From NCBI GenBank assembly GCA_008933995.1, contig WARS01000029.1:7068332-7132331 (forward strand): a stretch of 64,000 nucleotides of DNA. The letters are read 5' to 3'. The notes under the pieces were generated by a model. It saw nothing but the letters and a program-made list of their open reading frames with translations. It did no database searches and was not told where the DNA came from. The position numbers and the translations under genes are program-made. This document shows, in pieces, positions 39,901-53,300 of the stretch. Positions within the stretch are counted from its first letter, which is position 1. Each line of letters starts with the position of its first letter. The DNA is from Datnioides undecimradiatus (taxonomy: Eukaryota > Chordata > Actinopteri > Lobotiformes > Datnioididae).

Positions 39901-41311
39901 CCGGGATCCTTCATTTACGTCTTCACAGATGCACGGTCCAAAGATTACAAGCTGACCCAGGAAGTCCTGCAGCTCATTCAGCAGAAACAGTCACAGGTTT
40001 GGATATCACTGAAACATAGAGGATATTGATTATTGTTTGGATGTAAACAGATTACATTTTTAAATGTGTGTGCATGTGTGTAGGTGGTGTTTGTGCTGAC
40101 AGGGGACTGCGATGATAGGAGTCACATTGGCTACAAGGTATATGAGGAGATCGCCTCCACCAGCTCTGGGCAGGTCTTCCATCTAGACAAGAAACAGGTC
40201 AATGAGGTAAGCGCACAACCGAACGGAAATTTGGAGCTGCTACACTTCTGCTCTGCTCCTTTGCAACTACGAGTTTGTAGAAGAATAATGTTCTGTTTTT
40301 CAAAAGAGGTTCTTTGGTCACAGTATTCAAATCATTTCAGCTTGGCCTGGGTCGCACCATTAAGCTGCTTAAATTCAATGGCAGTAGAAGGTTTTACTGC
40401 TGCTCACATCTTTTGCTGTGCCCACGTTCAAGTCTGGACTCCAGATCAAGTGTGCAGGAAACATTTAATTGATTGATGTGTACCGTAGCTCTTTATAAAC
40501 TTTCCAAAAAATGTAAATCAGCAGTCTTAAACTAGGCAGTGAGTCAAAGCCTGAAGATTGAAAGTATTGCTGTTTTATTACTGTAAGACTTGGTCTTTGT
40601 ATGAGCAGAGAGAAATTCTCGATTTTTAGCAATTTTCTATGACGACTCCATGGGAAACACTCACTCTTTGTCCCTCTTTTTAACAAAACCACTCTTTCTT
40701 TCTACCATATATTATGTAACATTACTTTATTCATTTTCTGTGTCTCTCTTGCTTTGTCTTCTGTTACAGTTGCTCATGAGCAGCATCATTTCCTTTTTAA
40801 ACATTTGCAGGTTCACATCCAACACTCCTGCTACTGTCTGTGCCAACAGGGAAAATTTCAGAGCATTAAAGTGAATTAGAAATGTTTTGAGAAGCACTGT
40901 TATGGAATATCTTGGTTTGGTCTGTTCTTGCAGTGCTTATTCGAAATAAACATATATAAATTGACATAGCCGTGTACACAAACACACGGGAGGATTGAGG
41001 TTTATGATGAATCAAGAAAATATACTTTTTTGTTGAATTAAAGCACATTTGAGCCAAATTGTTCTTTTCTCAGTGCACATTTCCCTGAAATGAATGTTCT
41101 GCATTACATTACTCTCACACAACAAATGCCTGCTCCTTTTCACAGTCTGAGTTACATAGCATCAGGGTCTGGGTCTCGCACAGTAGCTGTTGAGTTCTCC
41201 GTAGGGACATGGGGGAAGCTGGGGGGCAGGACACGAGGGAACGTGAGAACCTTCCTGATGAAAGCTGTGCACATGTTCAGGGGATGACCTTGTATGCAGC
41301 TCAGGGGGTAA

Positions 41312-41362
<51 letters not shown>

Positions 41363-44300
41363 TGTGTGTGTGTATTAGTTGGTAGATTATTCATTTTTTT
41401 AAAAGGAACAAGTTGACTTCCTTTACCAATGTTATGTCGTTAAACATTAAGGTCTTAATATTGAACCTTATCAAGCTTCGATTCCAACTTGGAGACATTT
41501 CCCACAATACATCTGAAGTGTAATTTCTGCATTCCTCGCATTTTCTTCCCATCGCTGCAGGTTCTGAAATGGGTGGAGGAGGCGGTGCAGTCATCCAAAG
41601 TCCACCTGCTCTCCACTGATCACTTCAGTGGGGTCAGCAACACTTGGCAGATGCCCTTTGACCCCAGCCTCAAGGAAGTGACTGTGGCCCTCAGCGGCCC
41701 AGCTCCCAACATTGAGATAAAAAACCCCCAAGGTATGAGAAGTGTTCGCACACGTAAACAGGATTGTCCCTGTTATTGAAAATATTCAGGATTTTTTAAA
41801 TTCATGTATGGATGACAAAGAAAGAACTGAGTGGAGAAACATGAACGCAGATGCTTTTATACATGAAGGTTCATTTCATTATTATTTTAAATCATGAACT
41901 GGAATGTAATACAGCAGGAAGACACTGGGAAGCACAGAGACAAAAGGCACACGTGTTGGGAGGGGGACAAAGGGATTGGCAAACAATATATAGACATGGG
42001 AGAGGGGGAGAACGAGACACAGGTGACACCAATCAACCAACAAGACACAGGAGGGAACCGGAAACTGGAACACAGACACAGGAGGACAAAACTCTACAAA
42101 ATAAAACGGGAAATTATCAATGTAACAGAACTCAAACCATCACAGTATTAAATATGAGCTGTGATTTATGTTAGCTATCTATGATTATTCAGTGTTTTTG
42201 TCACGTATGATTGAGAACGTACACTCACTCACTTAATTTTAGTTTGTCCAGTCTTTGTAGGGAATTTTTCCCATGCAAAAGCACTATAAATTGAAACTGA
42301 ACATTTCAGGGACTGCAGTAAATTTTCTAAAACTGCCCTTTAATCCAGTAGCATTAAGGCATTCATGGCATAGCTATAATGGATTTTTAACAAATATCTA
42401 TCAATGAATCAAATGTGAGCTTCAGGTTTTGGAGTCAGTCTCTTGAAATCAAAGAGCAGAAGCTTTTTCTGTACAACGTCAGATTAGGCCTCCACAATCA
42501 CACAGGAGGAGTTTGAAGTAGAGGAGGAACTGTTACTTCCTAGGAAAGTACACAGACCGTGCAGACCATGCAAACCTTTTTTTTAACATCATAGGACTGG
42601 ACTGAAACAGATCATCTTTTCATTTTTGACAGTTAACACCACCATGTTGTATGTAGCTCCCGGCCATTCACCACAAAGTGTTAAGAATTCATTTGTATCA
42701 GTCAAGGCTGCGGAAAGGATAAATAATTGTCTCCGTGTTCATGTTTGGCCCTCAGGGAAGCTGGTGGGGAAGAATGATGGCCTGACAGAGCTCCTGCACA
42801 TTCCCAACTCTGCCGTAGTTGTCAACATCAAGGACCCACAGCCTGGGATGTGGTCTATCAAGGTAAACAATTCATTCTCTAACTGGGAATGTGTGTAAAA
42901 TTGCAGGCTTCTGCTAACAATCCCCAGAGCTGGACCATCCTTTAAAAAGACTTACTGCAAACAGTTGTGTACTATGACCTTGGAATGAGGTCACATCTCA
43001 CACCCCAGGAGGGAGCTATGCCCTTGAGGAAGGTTTCTAAGTTGAATTACTGCGGTAATATATCAGCGCATTGAGATACAGTGATATGTAATCAATTCTA
43101 CATGCATGACGTCTGGTGAAATCATCTCTGAGCAAACAAAAAAACTTGATCAGAAAGACACGCTTGAGCTCTCAGATGATTTTTTAGACAGAAGCATCCT
43201 CAAGGCCGCTGCTGTCAACATAATCTGCTGCATTGGTGTTTGGGGCGCAGTTGCTGTTGTGTTTTCCTCGCGGAGTTGACACTGTTGGCACCCTGCTGTC
43301 GTGGTAATGCGAAAAAGGTCACACATTTGACTGGCCGCACTGTCAGAGCCAGATGTTGGGAAATGACAAGCATTTTTACCTGAGTGATTTGTTGAAGGGG
43401 CCTCAATGGCTCCCTTATTCTCTGTAGACTCCTGCTTGCAGCAGGAGTCTACAGCACTTTCCCTCATCTCTACAGAGCTGTGTTTTGTGTTAGTGCCCAT
43501 TGAATCAGGTTCTGATTGGATCTCCGATGATGTGCTCTGGCACCTCTCTTTTTATCCTTGGACAACATATAACATTTGCTTCTCATCTCTCTAACAATGA
43601 AACTTCCCTGAATAAGACAGCTGTCTCCCTTCATTGTTGCATCTCCTCTTCTTCTGTTTCTTTTGTTATAGCAGCTGGGATTACAGTAGCCTAAAAGTTT
43701 CTATTTACATGCTGCAGACATGTTTTAGATGAATTTGCATGTTAAAATAACAAACTGCACTGAAAATTGTTTCATCTCGTGTTTTACATCATTAATCATT
43801 CCCAATCAGTGACTGTAAAGCATTATCAGATTTTCCCGATCGCATATTTATCCTGGTTTTTTTTTTAATTTGCTGCAATCAGTGATGTTATTGTGGGAGA
43901 ATTTTTGTCATTTTGTAATGTAAAAGTTTAGATTACATGCAGTTATCTCAAAAAAGATGAAATTAAAGCGGTGAGACCAGTTTGAGTTCTGTCAGATTAA
44001 ACAAGGCCTCTCCATCTGTGTCTGCATTTAACCAGCGGGTTCATCTCATGATGTGATTTGTCATTAAACACCACTGTAAGGAGTCCTCTCTCTGCCCACA
44101 CAGGGAAACAAGCAGGAGCTCAACATCTCTCTCTGTAGCATCGCTGGCTACAGCTAGCCTTTTTTCCTCCTGTATGACAGACGCTGAAAGACCCTCCCCA
44201 GTATGTTGCGTTACCTCTGGCAGACCTTTTGCAACTTTTGATTGATTGTTTACGTTTTTTTTTTTTTGGCTTCATTATAGTCTCTCTTGAGGTTTTTGTT

Positions 44301-47300
44301 AAATGAAACTTTGGGATTAAAAGATGCTCAGGGGGAGATAGTTCTGCATCTCTGTGTGCTCTGTTTAATATCAGTCTAAACATCATATCAGAAGGCTTTG
44401 ATTGAGGTTTTTGGTTTCAGACTTCAGCCAGTTTATAATGGTGATGTGTTCCATGGACAGTGCTCATGAGGGAAGTGATGAGGGAAATCAAACAGACATA
44501 AAAGAGAGAAATTGCCTCCTCATGTCTTATTTCTGGCCTCTGCTTCTCATTCATCTGCCTGTCTTATCCTTCCTCATGAAACTCCTCCTGTCACTTATCT
44601 TCTTTTCTGTTTCCTCGTGCATCTTCATCCAAACACATTTACTCTGCTAATGCTCTCCCGCAGAGAAGCACAGGAGCACCTTCTGTTCTCCCTCTTCAGT
44701 CTCACTACATTGTGTTTTTCCCATTTGTCCTCTTGGACACTGCTTTTTCCAACCTCAGTCCCCCCACACCACTCTATCTGGCCTGCAGACTAAATATATC
44801 TCCCTCTCATCTGTGGCCATGTTTCCCAGGACATCGACAGAAATGTGGATAAATACTTTTGGGGGATTTCACCGTTCCTTCCATGCTGGGTTTCAGTAGG
44901 GCTAATGGTCCGTGACAGCCCAGTGTAAAACCCTGGCCGTGGTTTGTGTGTGAAAAGGAATTTGATCCTTTTTAATCTGTCTTTAATTGGATGTTGTGGT
45001 TGAGTGTAGACGGTGGGATCACCCCTCTATCAAAGCCTCTCTTCAGTTTAGCCAATCATTATCTTACATTCACTTTGAGCTATATTCATATTACACTGTA
45101 TTACTGTGACTAAGTACAGTCCATTTGTTGCTCCGTGCACTACTGGCAATAAGCACAGAGGAAATTATTTCTTAATCTGTTTTGCACCAAGAAGAAATGA
45201 TACTGGAGCTTTTGCACGGGTGTCAGATTAAAAAAATGTTAATTAGAAGTAAGCAGCTCCTCCAGTTACACTTTGTTTTAATAGTATTCATTAACATCAT
45301 TCTACATTCTCACAGTTAGAATAATTGTAAGTTTATAATAGTGTTACAGTATGTGTGTGTTTGCGTGTTCATCTTTCAATATGTGGTTGCTGAGAGTCTT
45401 TGGCGAGACTTGGCTGTCACTCATCAGTGCTGCAGTGACGTCAGCATTGATGAGCGTATTTATTTTATAGCCCATGATAATAGTTGAGAGAGGCTGTAAT
45501 TTTGAAAGCAGGCAAACAGCTCGGAGGAAGTGCAGTGACCTGCCTTGTTCTTTTTCTTTGTGCCTGTGCTTTCCTCTTTCTGAGTGTGCTCCCCGCTCTT
45601 CTTATATTCACCTGTCCTGGTGTGTCAGCAACAGCCAAGTGTTCTGCTTCATGCAAAACACATCAAATAATTTATGATACTGGAGGAGAAGAAGCAAGAC
45701 AGTAGTTTTAATGTTTCTAAGCACTGGGATGTTTATTGAGATTCTTTATTCTGCCTTTGCACAGCATCGTGGTTTATATTTGTTACCAAATGCTTCTTAG
45801 TGTCCAAATATTCAATGGAACTAATGCCTCACAGCTACATTTTTGTAATTCAGGACTTGAATCTGGATTCCATGTGAATGGAAACAAGCACATTAGCGCG
45901 TCTTTGGTGTAAAAGCCTCAGTCAGTTATCTCATTCCAGCCACACAAGAGCTGATTCAGCAGAATGAGGGTGTGTCTGCGCTGGTCAGTCCGTCTGGGTG
46001 GGCGTGAAATTGGGAAATGACGAGTGGCTTTAATGACGGGACTATTCTTGTCTTTGGTAAGAGCATGACCTTTAAAGGACCTCTCCCCTAATTACGGCCT
46101 AATTTACAAGACGGGACATTTCCAGGGCAGCCATTAGGGTCGATTTGATGACCGCGGCATGTATTGTTTTTCAAGATGGCTAGAATTTGCATTTAAGGCG
46201 GCTCTGGATGCCCTTTGTCCTGGTGTTGCCTCATTGTTTGAGCCTTTCTTATCTGTCTGCCTATATGCTCTGCACTATCCCGTCTGATAGTGTTCTGTCT
46301 ATGGGGAATTCAAGCCTGTGTCAAGCTGAGCCATCAAATCCAGTAAATCCACACATTATCTTTCATTTCAGTCAATTGCAAATGACAGTTTAGGTTTGCA
46401 TGCCTCCCTTCACATCATGACTCAGTGTCTCTGACACCTCCAATGTGTTTTACCTAAGGTGAGGAGTTTCCACCTCTCACCAACCTATATTTCATTGTAA
46501 TTACTCTGTCTGTGTTTCTCTCAAAGCTTCAAAAGACCTCCGCATGAGGAAGACCACATGAGCCATTAGCCACGCTTTGATTATAGTGGTCGTGTTTCTG
46601 TAATTAAAGTGTGAATGTCAGACTGAATGGGTCATCTCTGAATTGGGAATGTTTTATAAGCTCGGGTGTGAGATATTTGACAGTCAGTCTTGACTTACTT
46701 CGAGAGGCTTGTCTGTACATGAAGGGTGATGGCTGGCGTACAAAAGGCTGTTATACAAGAGTCCCAGTGCTGTGTCTGTCATTTAAACCACTCAGTGCTG
46801 CCTTTGATGCAACAGCTCCTCTGCCTTTTGTTTTCTTGAGTTTTATTAAACTAATGACATCACAGTTTTTAACTCAGTTCTGATCTAATATGACTTGTCA
46901 AACAATAGTTTCAAATAAAAAAGATGTGACTGTAAACAGTGTTTGTTTTATATAGACACTGATGCACTGTGCACAGCATATTAAGACAAAACCTTATCAT
47001 GAGGATGAAATTGGAAATACAGATTTAGTGACCAGTTAAACAGAGTCAAAATACCAGACATCCCTTTTCTTTGAACAGACCTCTAGTGAAGGAAGACATT
47101 CAGTCCGCATCTCTGGTCTGAGCACCATTGACTTCCGAGCTGGGTTTTCCAGAAAGCCCACCATGGACTTCAAACAGACCTCCAGCAGGCCAGTTCAAGG
47201 TCAGTGGGGTCAAACATACCACATTTTCTCTCAGATTATCTTTCACCTGCATCTTTTAGCTTTGGGACAGCACGGTATCCAAAATAAGTTGTACCTGCTT

Positions 47301-50300
47301 TCCAGGTATTCCCACCCACATCCTCCTGAACACCACTGGGCTTTCACCTCCTGCTCGGGCTGACAGGCTCGAGCTCCTGTCAATCACAGGGGAGGTGATG
47401 AAAACTTTACCAATCCGGTACTATCCTGAGCGTCAGCCGTACGGCCTCTGGAACATCACAGAGTTCATTCCACCCGACGAGGCTTTCTTCCTGAGGGTGA
47501 CAGGATACGACCTGGACGGTTTCACGTTCCAGAGAGTCTCTAGCGTTTCCTTCTCCAGCATCGTACCTGGTTAGTAATGCAGGTCATCACCCATATTTAG
47601 GAACATGGGATTGCTTAGTGATTCCTGAGAGATTAACTCTGTGTGCTCATGTCTTTTATCCCTCAATTAGATGCCCCAAAGGTGCTGATGCCAGCCACAA
47701 CTCATGGTTACTACCTCCAAAGCGGGACTGTGAGATGCCAGGTGGAAAGTCTGATTCCCTTCACTCTGCGCTTCAGCAGGGATGGGAGGCGACTTGGGGT
47801 GGACCAGCTCTTCAGGTAACCAGGGGTGGGGGAGGACTATCTGTATCATTTCAAGCCAAATTCAAGCCAATTCGATATAGCCCAATATCACAAACCACCC
47901 GTCTTCTTCAAAGGGGTTTACAGTGTACAGCACACCTTTGTTAGACCCTCAATCCAGATAAGGAAACCACAAAAACTTGGTAATAGGTAATATCTGCCAG
48001 TACTAATGATGAACTTTCTCTGTTACATAAAATGTATCATTTTATTTTATGTCCCATTCCCAACCAGTGTAAAGTCAGATTAACACACTTTACTGTACCT
48101 GAAGTGTGACTTAGTGTGTTGCATCTGTTAAAGTGATTTTAAGCCTTTCAGGACATGTTCACAATAACATGAGGTTTGTCAAAGACGCTTTGTTCAGCAG
48201 CTTTATAGATTGACCTTCTTCTACCTTAAGAGGCGTTTGGAAAAAAAATCAATGCTGCCGTCATCCTCTGAAACTGGAAACAAGCTCCACAGATGCACCG
48301 TGTTGTTGTTTTGGGCCAATGATGAAGGGATCGCTCCGTATTCTCTCAGCTGATAGACGCACAAAGTTTCATGATACCCTGTCCAGTCATTACAAGCCGA
48401 GAAACCATTACCAATTACCTTTTTGGCCAATGATTAATGGCTCATGAAAATCTATTGATACCTACTGAGAGATATCTGTCCAGCAGGCATAAGGACAGAA
48501 TGGATCAAAACCTGATCCTCCTTCCAGCTCTGTTGGAGGAGGTTAATACTCCCATATTGTGTTTCCATCTCTGCGCTTCTGTGTGACGAAATCCAGTTGG
48601 ATTTTCACCAGATCAAGGGATGAGTTAGTGGCAGATCAAATAAATCCAACACTGTCCTCAAGAAACAGTGAGGATTATGGTATTGAACGTTCTTCCTTTT
48701 TGTTTCTAGTGAGTCTGACAATGCATCGTGGGAAATACCCGAAGTAACTCTGAAAGACGAGGGCTACTACGAGTGCATTGCTATCAGCAGTGCTGGGACA
48801 GGAAGAGCTCGCACCTTCCTCGATGTATCAGGTAAACACACACACCAAAACTAATTGACCATGTAAGAGGATGATAACAGGCGACTTATTCAACTTTTCA
48901 ACCTTAATTCTAACTTAATTTAAGTGTAAAGCATCAATTGAAACTGTAAACACAACGAAAAACACAAAGGAAAAAGACCTTGGAACAGCTAACCTGTCAG
49001 TTCTGTTCCTACAACATGTCAGAAAGACTCGCTACATAGACAGCAATGTTGACTTTTGCCAATGGACTGTAATACTGTAGTTTGTTTCATGCTGAGATAC
49101 CCTCCATCACTACATGTAATGAGCCAAGACTGTTAGACAGGAATGCTTCGGGGCTGGCAAGCATTACACTGTCAACAAGTGTAATTGTGTGTGATGAATC
49201 TACTTGCAGGCCAGTGAGCAATTTAAAGTCCAATTGAAATTAAATTGCATATTTTTGTCCACAAGAGCATACATACCTGATCTAAATCACTGTGCTCTCC
49301 TTTAAGGAAAGAAAACGTGAAACCAAATAGGAAATGTTAGTTTTGCATGAATTCAACAGATTACAGTTTGCATATCTCTCTATGTAGATGGAGACCTTAT
49401 GTGGAAACAGCCAATCAAATCTTGCATAAAGCAGTAATGTCAGCCTTCTGTCATTGGCAGAGCAGATGGTCAGCTTGACAAGAGTCTGCCACACAACACA
49501 AGAGCCACAAACTCTGTACAACATCGACATTAGCTTTCCTGCAAAAGTCTATTTCTTATCTAACTTGGAAACATGAATGCATGTTTTGTCCTACACTTTA
49601 GCTTCATAAACCAGAAACCAAAAACCTAGCAACCTAATAACATGAGCTTGCAGGCTGCTCGGGAGCAGCACGTAAAAACAACATTTAAAAGTTTGTCTCA
49701 TTTGCGTCTCGTCCCCTACACTGTAACACTAGCACTTATCACAGCTTATCAGCTGTTACCAAGGCAGGGAAAATGAAGCGTTTCTGATTTAACCACAGAC
49801 ATTTTTGTTCCTTCTAACAGGACTAAATACTTAATTAGTATTTATGAACATTTTGACATCACTTTAGATAACAAAAACTAAATCGAGACGTAGTTTCGAG
49901 ATGTAATTTCAGTTGGACTTTTAAGCGTCATTGAACCCAAGAAAATAACACTTAATGGACACACATGCTGTATAAACACACAGAATACCTTGAATCAAAT
50001 GCTGCAATGAGAAGAAGTTTGTGTCATGCTCAGTAACTATATATACAGCCTCATACACATGCACAAATCAACACACGCGTACTTTCACTTCTTATGGACA
50101 TACGGTTAAAATCCGAGTGCCAGTCAGTGACGGTTGAATTTTATGGTGTTCGAGGTCTCTTGCTGTGGACCCCATGCAGAGAACCTGCATTACAGCAGGA
50201 TAAATGTAGCTTTATGGAAAATTTGACCCTGACATGACGGTGTGTTCCATGCCTCACAGCAATCATGTCATGGGGTTTATGGTATGGTTTTTGTGCCTAA

Positions 50301-53300
50301 TTTGTAAAGCAGTGGACTGTAAATATGATGTAAAATGAGAATACACATAAAGTTGCAGATCAGTTCCAGGCTGTGCCCCAAGAAGAAACAGTGTCGTGAC
50401 AGTTCACCCAGCTATACTGTGACTCAGCAGTGCTTAAACACCAATACTCACTGGTCACCACAGTAAAATATATGTAATATGTAATACATGTAATGTTTAA
50501 CAATTTATAGTCTCACAGAGAAATTCATAATGTAAGTAATAAATTACTCGGATGCTGATTTTGTGATCATCATGATTATCAAAGCTTTTAGCACAGATAA
50601 AACCAGTGGGATCATATAATGATTTATATGTTTAGTCTCACTACTGGCCAAAGCAAAAAATAATTTTTGCCTATTCTGAAATCCTCTGTAGTGCATTTAT
50701 TTTTCAGTCGGAGCCCTTTCCATTATGAGACACCAGAGCTGACACCACATGAGTCCCAGTGCAGTCGGGAAATGTCTCCTTGTCCAAATCTTCCTCTCCA
50801 AAAAACTTCCTGCTCTGTGAAATTCACTGGAGCCTCATCAACATGATGAATGCCCAGCAGAAAGGAAGAAGGTGGGGCGCCGAGAAAAAGAGAGTGAGAG
50901 GTAGTTGAAAGACGCTTTGTGAAACAAAAGAAGGAGAGAGGGAGCCAGGCAGCAATCTGTGTAATGTATGAGTGTAACTCTTTACTGTAACTCACCCACA
51001 GTGTTCACAGTCCAGGTGCAGATGGGACATCTTATAACGTCCCTAATATTAGGTGAAATTAATCCTCCTCACCCACGACTTCGACCTTTGTTACTTGGCC
51101 AATGATACGCCCGACAGGATGGCAGGGCTCCGCATTTTAGGCCTCGGCAACACACACATAAAATCCAGTCAGCTGCCAAATTTATGTCATCCTAATCCCA
51201 ATGAGCTGTGCTGAAATCCCCAGCATCCTCCCTCTATCAGAGCCAAAGCCTCTGCTACCTCTCCTCACCCTCGTTCTCCCTCCGTCTCTCTCTTTTCACT
51301 CCCGTCTCCTTTTCACTGCTTAGCTCTGGCTCACCTCTGAAAGAAAAAGACTGACGAAACACCGAGGCTCACGGGATGAGTGTTTTTTGACATGGTGATG
51401 ATGGGAGAAAGGACAGAGATAGTGGAAGAGAGAGAGAGAAATAAGATGAATATAATGATGAACATCATTCTAACGGGATGTTCCAGAAATCTATTTTCCT
51501 GTGCACACAGCTAATAAAAGCTACATGGAAAACTTTTATTAAAGATCAGAAAAAAAACATACATTCAAACACAGTGGAGGCGCCAGCAGTGCATTGTAAG
51601 AGAAGTGCACAGACAACACGCTGATTTTGGTGATAGATTTAAACTGCGGATGCAGAGGATTGAGGTGCCTCGAAGATGACATCTTTCACTGTTGTGATTG
51701 AGCTGAAGAATAAACGTCCTGTGTATTTAAAAACGTCCATGAATGGTGAGCAAAGATTGATGTACTCCACTTTCTGCCAGCCAAAAGTAACCACCTGCTG
51801 TTTTACTTTTTATGATGCAAAGTTCCTGGCAGCTGCCAACAACGCTGTGCCTTCTTCCTGCAGAGCCTCCTCCAGCCATCACAGTTGACGGTAATGTAAC
51901 CGCGTCTCCTGGCTCCCGTGCTGTCCTCACATGCCACGTCGTCAGCACGGTCAACTTCAACCTCACCTGGCTGAGGGGAGGTTATGACGTCCGTCTGGAC
52001 CCACGGGTGCACATCATGACCAACCTCTCGCTTCAGGTGGCCCCTGTGACCCCAGATCACTCGGGATGGTATGAGTGCATCGCTATAAATGAAGGAGGGG
52101 TGACGGCTGAGCGAATCTACCTCACTGTCCAAGGTGAGGAGTGTGTGTTCATACCTGCATGTGTCTGAGATGAGTCTTGTGGTGTATCAGTTACATTGGA
52201 AACAATTTGTTGCCTGTGTTTAAATATAGTGAGGCACAGTGAGGTGGAGCTACCGGGCAACAGCTGAATTTGTGTGTGTGTTCGTTACTTCTGTGTGATT
52301 TACACCATACGGGATCAAGATTTTTGGCACACACAAGCTGCTTCCCAAACACAGGGTCGTCTCCCAAGTGCCCCCCACCCCTCTTCCCTCCCCGGCTCCC
52401 TATAATTCACTCTGCTGCTTTATGGGACGTGTGAAAATTATTTATGCCTGACTCTCAGGCAGCGCTAAAGTTGAGTTTTCCGTCTCCGGACAGCTCTCAT
52501 AGTCTTGTTCCTAACACTTCCCTGACACTGAGTCAGGAACGTTTTGTTGTACAGATGGAGTAGGCAGGAGTATCACATGCTTTCTGGCCAGCACCAAAAG
52601 AGCGTTGGGCTGTGCCTGGCCAGGAAATGGCGATGTAATAGAGTCACTAGAACCTGTCATTAATAGATGAATTTAGCCAGAACCCATTGAGGAAACTCAG
52701 GAGGTATAGAGAGTTGAGAGAAAGCAAGTGAGCGCAGCAGAGTATTTTGTTTTACCTAATCCAATCTGTCCAAAAGAACATCTAGTGTTTACTTTGTTAT
52801 ACAACCATTGGTCCCAGAGAGAAGGTAATTCAAAGGCCATATGCTGCTTACTGGAGCCTAAATTCCTCCTTGAATGTGTCCTGCCAGGTGTTAAGAAAGA
52901 AAAGAAATATCATTCAAAATATAAGTGTAAATGGTTAAACTTCACCTTAAGTTGACACATTTTCTTGACCTGAATTTGAACAATTGAAAAGTTCACTGTA
53001 ATTTTATGGTGGAGCAAACAGTGACCTCCATGAAACAGACTGAAAAGTTGCAGGTTTAACACCGGGGCTGCAGACAGGTTTGAGGGAGAACTCTGTCATT
53101 TGGCTCTGCTGACTGAGTGATAAGTTGCACGGTTGACCCAGAAAAACATCTTCACATGTTGAGCTGAATATTTTCTCTTTTGAAACTCCTCCACATGATG
53201 GTCTTTTTTCCCCCACATCATCCTTACACAACTTTCTTTCTTGTTATTTCTCTCTTTAACCAATATCTGACTGCCTCTTCTATTTTTTATGCCTCATCTC

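Noticed and set aside
42626..42755. Upstream extension of exon 6 (open frame from 42,626)
   Set aside because: The extension does not resemble hemicentin, and the CCCTCAG acceptor at 42,755 gives the conserved GKL start in the right phase.
51812..51863. Extension of exon 11 to the left
   Set aside because: The frame is open by chance; the CTTCTTCCTGCAG acceptor and phase-1 Glu-Pro-Pro start fit the family.
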